Positions 56,904-64,000 of a stretch of DNA of 64,000 bases are shown here, piece by piece (within the stretch, counting starts at the first letter, position 1; each line of letters begins with the position of its first letter). This stretch comes from Cyanosarcina radialis HA8281-LM2 (GTDB lineage Bacteria > Cyanobacteriota > Cyanobacteriia > Cyanobacteriales > CCAP-1448), in the NCBI GenBank assembly GCA_019359615.1, contig JAHHHA010000030.1, positions 17,033 to 81,032 of the forward strand, read 5' to 3'. The notes under the pieces were generated by a model. That model was not told the origin of the DNA. It made no database searches and saw only the letters and a list, made by a program, of their open reading frames with translations. Made by a program: the position numbers and the translations under genes.

Positions 56904-57878
56904 ATGCCAAATGCCCGCGTTCTTTGTATCGGTGAAATTTTGTTCGATCGCTTGGCTGATGAGCCAGGGAAAAAACTAGATGAAGTCACATCCTGGACCT
57001 CATACCCAGGAGGAGCGCCAGCGAATGTCGCTTGTGCCTCAGTCAAGCTGGGGACGAGTGCTGGCTTTATCGGCTGCGTGGGGCAGGACGAACCTGGAAA
57101 TACGCTGGTAAGCCTCTTGGAGGAAATAGGTGTAGATGTTACTGGTGTCCAACGCCATCCGACAGCACCTACCAGGCAAATCGATGTCCTCAGATCCCTC
57201 AGTGGCGATCGCGAATTTGCCGGATTTAGCGATCGTCAAACTACAGAATTTGCCGACTGCTATTTGCAAGCTTCTCAACTACCGACAGCTTTATTGGAAA
57301 ATGCCGATTATCTGGTTCTCGGCACTTTAGAACTGGCTTATCCTCAAACTCGGCAAGCGATCGCTAAGACTTTAGAACTAGCAGAGCGATACGACGTGAA
57401 AATCTTGTTAGATGTCAATTGGCGACCGATGTTTTGGCCGGATCTGCACCAGGCTCAACCTCTAATCCACGACCTGATTAAACAGATCGATTTTCTCAAA
57501 CTTTCCACCGAAGAAGCCGAGTGGCTGTTCGACACCATCGATCCAGGAGCGATCGCTCATCGCCTCAACTCGGTAGAAGGTGTCCTCATTACTGCTGGCA
57601 AAAAAGGCTGTTATTACTGTCTGTCGGATAATGAAGGCTACGCCCCTAGTTTTAACGTCAACGCGATCGACACTACCGGGTCTGGAGATGCTTTTGTCGC
57701 TGGCTTTTTACATCAGTTGTGCCAGCAAGGAATTAAAAAGTTGGGTAAAGCCGAAACTGCCAAGCAGATCGTCATTTATGCTAATGCCGTGGGTGCTTTG
57801 ACGGCAACTCAACCAGGAGCGATCGCGGCTCAACCGACTGCGGCACAAGTTGAAGCTTTCCTGGCTCAGCAGTCGTAG
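56904..57878 (+). CDS. PfkB-family sugar kinase (fructokinase-like)
   Basis: A 324-residue ribokinase-fold enzyme. Signature 1 is PGGAPANVACASVKLG and GCVGQDEPG; signature 2 is AIDTTGSGDAFVAGFLH with the catalytic Asp. VLCIGEILFDRLADEPGKKL at the start and LLDVNWRPMFWPD resemble fructokinases, so ATP-dependent phosphorylation of fructose is the likely reaction; other ketoses or nucleosides cannot be excluded. No sucrose or invertase gene is adjacent. It is convergent with ureC, 9 bp away. Confidence 0.9.
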   Translation: MPNARVLCIGEILFDRLADEPGKKLDEVTSWTSYPGGAPANVACASVKLGTSAGFIGCVGQDEPGNTLVSLLEEIGVDVTGVQRHPTAPTRQIDVLRSLSGDREFAGFSDRQTTEFADCYLQASQLPTALLENADYLVLGTLELAYPQTRQAIAKTLELAERYDVKILLDVNWRPMFWPDLHQAQPLIHDLIKQIDFLKLSTEEAEWLFDTIDPGAIAHRLNSVEGVLITAGKKGCYYCLSDNEGYAPSFNVNAIDTTGSGDAFVAGFLHQLCQQGIKKLGKAETAKQIVIYANAVGALTATQPGAIAAQPTAAQVEAFLAQQS

Positions 57879-57887
57879 TTACGATCG

Positions 57888-59615
57888 TCAGAAAAGAAAG
57901 TAACGCTGTGCCATAGGCAAAATAGTTGCAGGTTCGCAAGTGAGTAGCTCCCCATCGGCTCTGACTTCATAAGTTTCTGGATCGACTTCCATGCGAGGCA
58001 GGGCATCATTCAATTTCAGATGGCGCTTGCTAATTTGCCGCGTTCCCGATACGGCAACGGCGGTTTTTTGTAACTTTAATCGATCGGGAATTTCTCTTTC
58101 TAGGGCAGCTTGAGAAACAAATGTGAGGGAAGTAGCACCGATCGCACCCCCAAAACTCGCAAACATCGGGCGCATATGCACTGGTTGCGGCGTGGGGATA
58201 CTAGCGTTAGCGTCGCCCATCTGGGAATAAGCGATCGCTCCGCCTTTAAGCACGATTTCTGGCTTTACGCCAAAAAATGCTGGTTTCCACAAGCACAAGT
58301 CGGCTAATTTCCCCTCTTCGACCGAACCGACGTACTGGGAAATGCCGTGGGTAATAGCTGGGTTAATCGTGTACTTGGCAACGTATCGCTTGGCCCGAAA
58401 GTTGTCGGCCCTCACCCCCTGCCCCTCTCCCAGATGGGGAGAGGGGAGAAAACCGCGCTGCACTTTCATTTTGTGGGCGGTTTGCCAGGTGCGAATGATT
58501 ACTTCTCCCACCCTGCCCATGGCTTGAGAGTCGGAAGAAATCATGCTGAACGCGCCTAAGTCGTGGAGGATATCTTCAGCGGCGATCGTTTCGCGGCGAA
58601 TTCTCGATTCGGCAAAGGCAATATCTTCAGGAATGCCAGGATCGAGGTGATGGCATACCATCAACATATCTAGGTGTTCGTCGAGGGTATTGACGGTATA
58701 AGGGCGCGTGGGATTGGTAGATGAGGGTAAGACATTACTTTCGCCGCAAACTTTGATGATGTCGGGGGCGTGTCCTCCGCCCGCACCTTCGGTGTGGTAG
58801 GTGTGGATGACGCGGTTTTTGAAAGCTGCGATCGTATCTTCGACAAATCCAGCTTCGTTGAGAGTGTCGGTGTGAATGGCTACTTGTACGTCAAAGTCAT
58901 CGGCTACGCTCAAGCAAGTATCGATCGCCGCTGGGGTAGTTCCCCAGTCTTCGTGCAGCTTTAAACCCATGGCTCCGGCTTGTACTTGTTCGATTAATCC
59001 TTGGGGTTGACTGGCGTTACCTTTGCCCAAAAAGCCTAAGTTAACCGGAAAAGCATCAGCCGCTTGCAACATCATGTAAATGTTCCAAGGACCGGGGGTG
59101 CAGGTAGTCGCATTGGTTCCCGTAGCAGGCCCCGTACCGCCACCGATCATGGTCGTAACTCCAGAAGCGATCGCGACTTCAATTTGCTGCGGACAAATAA
59201 AGTGGATGTGGCTGTCGATGCCCCCAGCAGTGAGAATCATCCCTTCTCCGGCTAGCGCCTCAGTTCCAGGGCCGATAATAATGTCTACGTTGTCTTGAAT
59301 ATGGGGATTGCCCGCTTTACCGATTTTGCAGATTTTGCCATCTTTAATCCCGATGTCGGCTTTAACTATTCCCCACCAATCGAGAATCAAGGCATTAGTA
59401 ATGACCAGATCTACTGCCCCGTCGGCATTAGAAATCGGCGATTGTCCCATGCCATCTCTGATGACTTTACCGCCGCCAAATTTGACTTCATCACCATAGG
59501 TAGTGAAATCTCGTTCGACTTCAATAAATAATTCTGTATCGGCCAGGCGAATGCGATCGCCTACTGTGGGGCCGTAAGTTTCCGCATAGGCGCGACGATC
59601 CATTCGATAACTCAT
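57888..59615 (-). CDS. ureC: Urease alpha subunit, with repeat-derived insertion
   Basis: A 575-residue UreC, the catalytic subunit hydrolysing urea. Nickel ligands and active-site residues are present: His136 and His138 (DSHIH), carbamylated Lys219 (GLKLHEDWG), the flap Cys321 (VCHHLDP) and Asp362 ([10 protein letters not shown]). Near residues 389-403 the family's QRG...DNFRAKR loop is enlarged to [29 protein letters not shown] sequence encoded by a CCCTCTCCC palindrome (58410-58457). The loop lies near the flap but outside the metal site. ureA, ureB and accessory genes are not adjacent, so urease genes are scattered. Confidence 0.94.
   Translation of the reverse strand: MSYRMDRRAYAETYGPTVGDRIRLADTELFIEVERDFTTYGDEVKFGGGKVIRDGMGQSPISNADGAVDLVITNALILDWWGIVKADIGIKDGKICKIGKAGNPHIQDNVDIIIGPGTEALAGEGMILTAGGIDSHIHFICPQQIEVAIASGVTTMIGGGTGPATGTNATTCTPGPWNIYMMLQAADAFPVNLGFLGKGNASQPQGLIEQVQAGAMGLKLHEDWGTTPAAIDTCLSVADDFDVQVAIHTDTLNEAGFVEDTIAAFKNRVIHTYHTEGAGGGHAPDIIKVCGESNVLPSSTNPTRPYTVNTLDEHLDMLMVCHHLDPGIPEDIAFAESRIRRETIAAEDILHDLGAFSMISSDSQAMGRVGEVIIRTWQTAHKMKVQRGFLPSPHLGEGQGVRADNFRAKRYVAKYTINPAITHGISQYVGSVEEGKLADLCLWKPAFFGVKPEIVLKGGAIAYSQMGDANASIPTPQPVHMRPMFASFGGAIGATSLTFVSQAALEREIPDRLKLQKTAVAVSGTRQISKRHLKLNDALPRMEVDPETYEVRADGELLTCEPATILPMAQRYFLF
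58410..58457. repeat. CCCCTCTCCC palindrome inserted in frame in ureC
   Basis: A copy of the dispersed GGGAGAGGGG family (compare 3223, 8129, 11210) within ureC, contributing residues such as SPHLGEGQG without breaking the frame. Confidence 0.85.
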
Positions 59616-59760
59616 TTTTCACTGCTATTGTAGTAACGAACCGCAAAGACGCAAAGGGCGCAAAGAAGGAAGAAAGAAGGGAAATTGCGATCGAGTATTG
59701 GTTTGAAGGCGAGCGATCGCCCGAACAGTTTATCGGCCATCCTAAATCGTTTATGAAATT

Positions 59761-59792
59761 ATGGGATAGTCATCTTGGCTATCCCACAAGCA
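59761..59792. repeat. GGGATAGTC...GGCTATCCC palindrome
   Basis: Member of the TTGTGGGATAG palindrome family (also 16951, 25514, 44996) in the gap between ureC and the coupled small genes. No gene lies in 59616-59855. Confidence 0.7.
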
Positions 59793-59855
59793 GGCCTCTT
59801 GTCTGCCTCACTTTCATTGTTTATAAATCAAATAAGGTTGCTATAACTATTATTA

Positions 59856-60080
59856 CTAGCTCAAAACTTCAACAGTTTTTTGCTGAGATTCTTGTGGGAC
59901 TGTAGATGGATCGTTTAGCACTCTTTTAATCCGCTGCAAACGTTGCTGGCGATTGTGATGCTCGAATTTAGCAATGACTTCTTCAAGTTCTAATCCAGCT
60001 AATTCCATTTCTAAGCGACGGCGGCGAGATCTAGCAACTGTCTGTTTGACTTGTTCTGGATCGGGCATCGGATAATTCAT
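59856..60080 (-). CDS. Small basic protein of unknown function, second of a coupled pair
   Basis: A 74-residue protein starting at ATG 60080 (MNYPMPDPEQVKQTVARSRR), with TTGGAG upstream. The ATG overlaps the stop codon of the preceding gene (ATGA), so the two are translationally coupled. It is Arg/Gln/Glu-rich and helical (RRRRLEMELAGLELEEVIAK, RQQRLQRIKRVLN). I recognise no family. The gene order and coupling suggest a small complex with the 114-residue partner. Confidence 0.65.
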   Translation of the reverse strand: MNYPMPDPEQVKQTVARSRRRRLEMELAGLELEEVIAKFEHHNRQQRLQRIKRVLNDPSTVPQESQQKTVEVLS

Positions 60081-60421
60081 GTTAGGCTCCAATCAGATTT
60101 AATTTCCTGGACGCTGCGTTCTAAAGCTGGAACTCTTTCTTGGGTACGGTCAATTACTCCCATCAATAGATCTACCATATCAGGTACAGCAGTTGGTTGA
60201 GTCTGTGCCATCTTAATTTGGAGGCTAGAAAATTGGGAGAATCGAGATGTAGCTTGTTCTGAGATGCTTTTTAACTCATCTAGAGGCATTATCGTCTCGG
60301 TTGTTTCACCAAAACGTTCAAACAAATTAAACTCGGCGGCTGTTGCCTCTTCAACAATGTCCAACAGCCGTCTTTTCAAACTCCAGATAGTTTCAGTTGT
60401 TTCTTGGGGTAGTTTTGCCAT
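60077..60421 (-). CDS. Helical protein of unknown function, first of a coupled pair
   Basis: A 114-residue helical protein: TIWSLKRRLLDIVEEATAAE, LDELKSISEQATSRFSQFSS, LLMGVIDRTQERVPALERSV. No membrane segment, signal or catalytic motif. The repeated T-E-T-I/V and heptad-like hydrophobics suggest a coiled coil. It precedes and overlaps the 74-residue protein gene by the ATGA arrangement. Unknown function; a structural or regulatory pair is an inference. Confidence 0.65.
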   Translation of the reverse strand: MAKLPQETTETIWSLKRRLLDIVEEATAAEFNLFERFGETTETIMPLDELKSISEQATSRFSQFSSLQIKMAQTQPTAVPDMVDLLMGVIDRTQERVPALERSVQEIKSDWSLT

Positions 60422-60789
60422 GTTAGTTAAGTCAAGATCTCCTCACATAAAATCATTAGCACAAACGGCGATCGCTTTTATTTGTCAATGAAAAATCATC
60501 AATTATTAGCAAAATTAATAATTGCTATACTTCCTTAATTTTCCCTAGTTTCCATTCCTAATTTTTCATCTTGCTATCCGCGTTTCATGTGCTTCGGTTA
60601 GCAAAGAAATATTTTAAAACGAATTAATGATAGTCGAGCGATCGACCCGATTCGATATAAGTGAAGTGTGGGATCGAATCTGCTCGACCAAACCTGGTTT
60701 GCCCTCAAAGAATCCCTCTCCTTGTAGGCTACCGGTTTGCAGTTTCATACCCATATCACCCTCTCATCCCCCTTAAAAAGCGGATTCAG
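60422..60789. other. Intergenic region without recognised gene
   Basis: AT-rich, about 368 bp between the coupled small genes and livM. It must contain the promoter of the 60421 gene. I see no terminator or repeat element of note. Confidence 0.5.
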
Positions 60790-62346
60790 CTAAGAATTTG
60801 GTAAAGAATCTTGAATGCCATCATCGGTGGGGTGGAGTTCCGCTTGGTGCATGGTATCGGGTAGCAATCCTTCGGGACGCACGATCATCATGATGACTAA
60901 GACTAAGCCGAAGAAAAACAGGCGCATCTGAATTGGATCTAAACTGGTGGCGAGAAATTCTCGCCATTGGGGATTGGCGATGTTGGGCAATACTGAAGTA
61001 TTGAGAATCCTTTTGAGAGTTTGTGCCAGTTGGGGGAGATAGAGGCGATCGGCTGCCATGATAATAATTGCCCCCAAGATGACCCCATTCATGTTGCCCA
61101 AGCCTCCCAAAATCACCATGCACAAGATGATGACGGATACGGAAAAGTCGAAGACGCTGGGAAAGATGGCGCTGATGTAAGCGGCGTAAAAGGAACCAGC
61201 AAACCCAGAAAAAGTCGCTCCCATGGCAAAGGCTAATAACTTAGTTCTGACTAAATTAATGCCCATGGCACTCGCTGCTAGTTCGTCTTCTCGAATTGCC
61301 GTCCAAGCCCTTCCCAAGCGAGAATCTTTCAGCCGACTGATGGCGAAGTAGGCAAAAACGACCAGAAATAGAATTAAATAATACCAAGGTAAATAATCGG
61401 TGCTGCTAAACGTGCCGATGAATGGCAGTGCTGGACGACCTATAGGGTTAATTCCGGCTTCCCCACCAGTAAGGTTAATCGGGCGATCGCATCCTAACAA
61501 GCAAATTCCCCATTCGGGATGCCCCATTAAAGTACCGATAAGTTTAGAAATCGGTTCTTCGACCCTCACCGCTGTTAAGTTGCGAAACACTACAGGGACA
61601 ATTTCCCCAAAACCCAAGGTGACGATCGCTAAATAATCGCCCCGCAACCGCAAAGTCGGCGTGCCTAAAATTACCCCAGCGATTGCTGCTACCATCGCGG
61701 CTATGGGAATTACTAGCCAGAAATTCCATTCAATATTTAATTGGGGCGAAGATAGCAAACCAGTAGTATACGCACCAATGGCAAAAAAGGCAGCATAACC
61801 CAGGTCTAACAATCCGGCAAAGCCGACGACAATATTTAGCCCCAGAGCTAACATGACGAAGATTTGAATTTCAATGATGTGAGAGAGCCAATTAGTTTGA
61901 GCCAGACGATCGACGAAAGGAAAACTAATCAGGATAAAAGCTAGGGTGATGAGGACTGCCCAGCGACGAGAATTCCCCTGCAATCCTTGGAACGCTCCCG
62001 TTAGGGCTGATGCTAGAGGCGCAAGCGCCAAACCAGCGATCGCAAATTGCAAAGTTTGAGGCAGGGCGACAGCAGACTGTCCGGAAATCGGCCGCAGCCA
62101 AAGTCCTTCTACTAAACTGGCGACAAATAGCCAGATTCCCAGGGCTAATCCAGCTTGCGCTCCCAGCTTGGCACCAACTCCTGGGCTATAAACTCGCTTG
62201 CCAGTAGTGCGAACTAGTCCCAAACCCGTACCTAACAGCCAACCGATTACCGCCCCACTCCAACCACCAAAGATGAGGACGGTTAAAGCTGCGATCGCCC
62301 CTAGCACTCCACTTGACTTTATTGCTGTTAATATTTGCTTTTTCAT
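60790..62346 (-). CDS. livM: Branched-chain/neutral amino acid ABC permease, LivM type
   Basis: A 518-residue permease. The conserved LivM core begins near residue 150 (IEIQIFVMLALGLNIVVGFAGLLDLGYAAFFAIGAY in outline) and contains the ABC-coupling EAA-type loop in RAWTAIREDELAASAMGINL. An N-terminal extension of about 130 residues with extra membrane helices is present, as in cyanobacterial and some proteobacterial LivM. With LivH it forms the channel of a Liv/Nat-type uptake system for neutral and branched-chain amino acids. Binding protein and ATPases are not in the window. LivH lies 82 bp upstream on the same strand. Confidence 0.9.
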   Translation of the reverse strand: MKKQILTAIKSSGVLGAIAALTVLIFGGWSGAVIGWLLGTGLGLVRTTGKRVYSPGVGAKLGAQAGLALGIWLFVASLVEGLWLRPISGQSAVALPQTLQFAIAGLALAPLASALTGAFQGLQGNSRRWAVLITLAFILISFPFVDRLAQTNWLSHIIEIQIFVMLALGLNIVVGFAGLLDLGYAAFFAIGAYTTGLLSSPQLNIEWNFWLVIPIAAMVAAIAGVILGTPTLRLRGDYLAIVTLGFGEIVPVVFRNLTAVRVEEPISKLIGTLMGHPEWGICLLGCDRPINLTGGEAGINPIGRPALPFIGTFSSTDYLPWYYLILFLVVFAYFAISRLKDSRLGRAWTAIREDELAASAMGINLVRTKLLAFAMGATFSGFAGSFYAAYISAIFPSVFDFSVSVIILCMVILGGLGNMNGVILGAIIIMAADRLYLPQLAQTLKRILNTSVLPNIANPQWREFLATSLDPIQMRLFFFGLVLVIMMIVRPEGLLPDTMHQAELHPTDDGIQDSLPNS

Positions 62347-62428
62347 CTAGCTAAAAAATCGAAGGAAAATAAGTTCGATCGGAAAAGTGGTTCGACTAAT
62401 AATTGATTTGAAATGTCATGTCGTTAGA

Positions 62429-63523
62429 TTACACTTTTTCTTGAACGCTATCGCCCAACAAGCCACCCGGACGAAAAGCCAAAACGATCACTAGAACCGC
62501 AAACACCCAAGCATTAGTCCAACGGCTAGAGAAATATTGATCGCTTAAAGCCGATAGCAAGCCAATTAAAATTCCTCCTAACATCGAGCCGATAATATTA
62601 CCAATTCCTCCCAAAACCGCAGCCGTGAAAGCCCGCAATCCAGCCGTAAATCCCATTGTAAAGACAATAGTATTGTTGTAAAGTCCGACTAATAAGCCTG
62701 CTGCTCCTGCCAAAGCTCCACCGATGAGGAAAGTCAGAACAATAATCGCATCGACATTGATGCCCATAATCTTAGCTGCATCTCGATTTTGAGCCGTGGC
62801 TCTCATGGCTTTACCCAAACGAGTATACTGCACGAATAAATGCAATCCTGCCATTAAAACTACAGCAAAGACTAGAACGATTAAATCTTTAGTAGTAAAT
62901 TGAATGTTGCTTTGAATGCCAAAATAGTTCAGCAGATCGATTCGAGGTAATAGATCGGGAAAACTTTTAGGGGCAGCCGCATTAACTCCCATTACAGGAA
63001 TAAAAGATCTCAAACCTCCCCAAAACAATCCCAAATTTTGGAAAATAAACGAAACTCCAATTGCTGAAATTAAAGGTGCTAGCCGAGGAGCATTGCGTAA
63101 AGGCCGATAGGCGTATTTTTCAGTAATCGCATTGAGGACGGCACAAAGAATACCACTAACTAACAACGCTACTAACATGACTGGCAAGCTACTTTGCCAA
63201 GTTGCACCCTCACCAACTCCAAATGCACCTACTACGGTAAGAGAGGCAAAAGCCCCTAGCATATACAAATCGCCATGAGCAAAATTAATTAGTTCGATAA
63301 TGCCGTAGACCATCGTATAACCTAGAGCAATCACGGCAATGATAGCCCCATTAACTAAACCGACCAAAATTTGTTGGATCAGGACTTGCGGATTGTTAGT
63401 TATATCTCCAATAATTCGGGGTAATTCTAAACCTGCGATCGGTCCTAAAAGTAAAACTACATAGGCTACTACGGCGTAAAGTAGCCATTTCTGCCATGTT
63501 TTCATAGAGCTTATAGCTTGCAT
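62429..63523 (-). CDS. livH: Branched-chain/neutral amino acid ABC permease, LivH type
   Basis: A 364-residue permease with the LivH pattern: LVNGAIIAVIALGYTMVYGI, INFAHGDLYMLGAFASL, then RATAQNRDAAKIMGINVDAI (coupling loop) and GALAGAAGLLVGLY. The close INFAHGD motif separates it from the urea permease UrtB. It may correspond to the cyanobacterial Nat system permease rather than E. coli LivH; substrate is inferred from the family. A second Met at residue 7 (63505) is an alternative start. Probably co-transcribed with livM. Confidence 0.9.
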   Translation of the reverse strand: MQAISSMKTWQKWLLYAVVAYVVLLLGPIAGLELPRIIGDITNNPQVLIQQILVGLVNGAIIAVIALGYTMVYGIIELINFAHGDLYMLGAFASLTVVGAFGVGEGATWQSSLPVMLVALLVSGILCAVLNAITEKYAYRPLRNAPRLAPLISAIGVSFIFQNLGLFWGGLRSFIPVMGVNAAAPKSFPDLLPRIDLLNYFGIQSNIQFTTKDLIVLVFAVVLMAGLHLFVQYTRLGKAMRATAQNRDAAKIMGINVDAIIVLTFLIGGALAGAAGLLVGLYNNTIVFTMGFTAGLRAFTAAVLGGIGNIIGSMLGGILIGLLSALSDQYFSSRWTNAWVFAVLVIVLAFRPGGLLGDSVQEKV

Positions 63524-63609
63524 ATCAGCGAGAACAGTTAGAGGGAGAATTACGAGACTAAATCGGCGATCGCCTATAATAAATTTAAGCTCAAAAGAGA
63601 TTTGGTATT

Positions 63610-63900
63610 ATGGCGCACTCTAATTCGCAAATCCGTTTGCCAACGAGCGCTGAACTCCCTTGTTCGGACGATACGCCTGTGGATAACGAAGAGCAGAATT
63701 TCATTCCTAATTTTTTGCTATTCTTGCTGGAATTCATTTGGGAAAATCGATTAAATTGGTTCTTCGGTGTCGATATGGCGATCTATCATACCACCAGTGG
63801 CAACCCCAAAGTCCCAGTAGTTCCTGATGGTTTTTTGAGTTTAGGAGTAGAACGGAGAAAAGGCGATCGCTCGCGCACTAGTGCAGCGTGGCGAAAATAA
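63610..63900 (+). pseudogene. Uma2-family endonuclease gene interrupted by an IS630-type element
   Basis: The reading frame begins as a Uma2 (DUF820) protein: LPTSAELPCSDDTPVDNEEQ, NWFFGVDMAIYHTTSG, VPVVPDGFLSLGVERRKGDR. After SRT the similarity stops and the frame ends at AAWRK. A full Uma2 protein is about 200-250 residues, so more than half is missing. The last 30 bp border the end of an IS630-family transposase gene on the opposite strand, so an insertion is the likely cause. The remaining fragment lacks the PD-(D/E)xK active site. Confidence 0.8.
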
Positions 63901-64000
63901 GTGACCAGCTTAAGCGGGTTCGGGAAACCCCTGAAATTTCCAGACAAAAGGTTTAGCCAAAGTGCGGTTGAAGTAGTCAATAAAATCAAGAATCTTCTGC
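63879..64000 (-). mobile_element. End of an IS630-family insertion sequence with transposase C-terminus
   Basis: From 64000 to 63910 the minus strand reads QKILDFIDYFNRTLAKPFVW, then KFQGFPEPA and stop. This is the C-terminal signature of IS630-family (DDE_3) transposases. The element end should lie near 63879, next to a CTAG, fitting the TA target of this family. The rest of the element is outside the window. It abuts the truncated Uma2 gene. Confidence 0.78.

Noticed and set aside
62429..63523. Assignment of the LivH-type gene as urea permease urtB next to ureC
   Set aside because: Tempting because ureC is close, but the sequence follows LivH (INFAHGDLYMLGAF) rather than UrtB, and no urea-binding protein gene is adjacent.

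Overview
The window reads as a chromosomal segment of a cyanobacterium. HIP1 octamers (GCGATCGC) and their partial forms occur throughout, and several genes are typical of or restricted to oxygenic phototrophs: petM (cytochrome b6f subunit), ycf39 (photosystem II assembly), nblR (phycobilisome degradation regulator), a fused ribBA, and small DUF2949/DUF2358 proteins. I see no rRNA, tRNA, CRISPR array or prophage. Dispersed palindromic repeats, heptanucleotide tandem repeats, gene relics and one IS630-type transposase end show a repeat-rich, slowly eroding genome.

Layout. 0-3 kb: the C-terminus of a pilin-like protein, remains of toxin-antitoxin loci (a vapC with a nonsense codon) and a PspA-like protein with a duplicated glycine-rich N-terminus. 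3-6.7 kb: ribBA, a YqiA-type esterase, a DUF937 protein and a relic of an efflux adaptor. 6.7-11 kb: a SWIM zinc finger, DUF5691 and MoxR-type AAA+ gene set resembling part of the yehLMPQ cluster. 11.3-16 kb: an iron-siderophore uptake locus (substrate-binding lipoprotein, TonB-dependent receptor with AMIN domain, AraC regulator) with two Fur-like boxes and an ABC-ATPase relic. 16.2-16.9 kb: an intact RelE-type toxin-antitoxin pair, part of whose toxin reappears as a relic at 11.1 kb. 17-23 kb: polyphosphate kinase divergent from a secreted protein and a Ser/Thr kinase fused through a membrane segment to a Ppx/GppA-like domain. 23-34 kb: DUF2949, DUF192, nblR behind a near-ideal NtcA promoter, then two large hybrid histidine kinases, the first with about ten HAMP-type repeats.

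34-40.4 kb: nadK, ycf39, petM, a glycosyltransferase, a pentapeptide-repeat protein, two tandem TPR paralogues and a secreted protein. 40.4-42.3 kb: a possible small RNA or leader between two hairpins, pdxA and a small secreted protein. 42.8-46.2 kb: two tandem secreted paralogues sharing an identical upstream element, a LuxR-type regulator and a CheB-type methylesterase. 46.3-53.1 kb: nagA, an orphan nucleotidyltransferase, purN, and an operon-like P-type ATPase, DUF2358, ArsA-type ATPase set. 53-60 kb: a small ferritin-like protein, a methyltransferase, lnt, a PfkB sugar kinase and a stand-alone ureC. 60-64 kb: two coupled unknown genes, livM and livH type permeases, and a Uma2 endonuclease gene cut off next to an IS630-family transposase end.

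The most promising unexplained biology is the polyphosphate neighbourhood (ppk1 beside a membrane kinase with a Ppx/GppA-like domain). The tandem secreted paralogues with their shared upstream element, the glycine-rich PspA fusion and the incomplete SWIM/DUF5691/AAA+ set follow. Palindromic repeats have also been absorbed in frame into ureC, lnt and a P-type ATPase.
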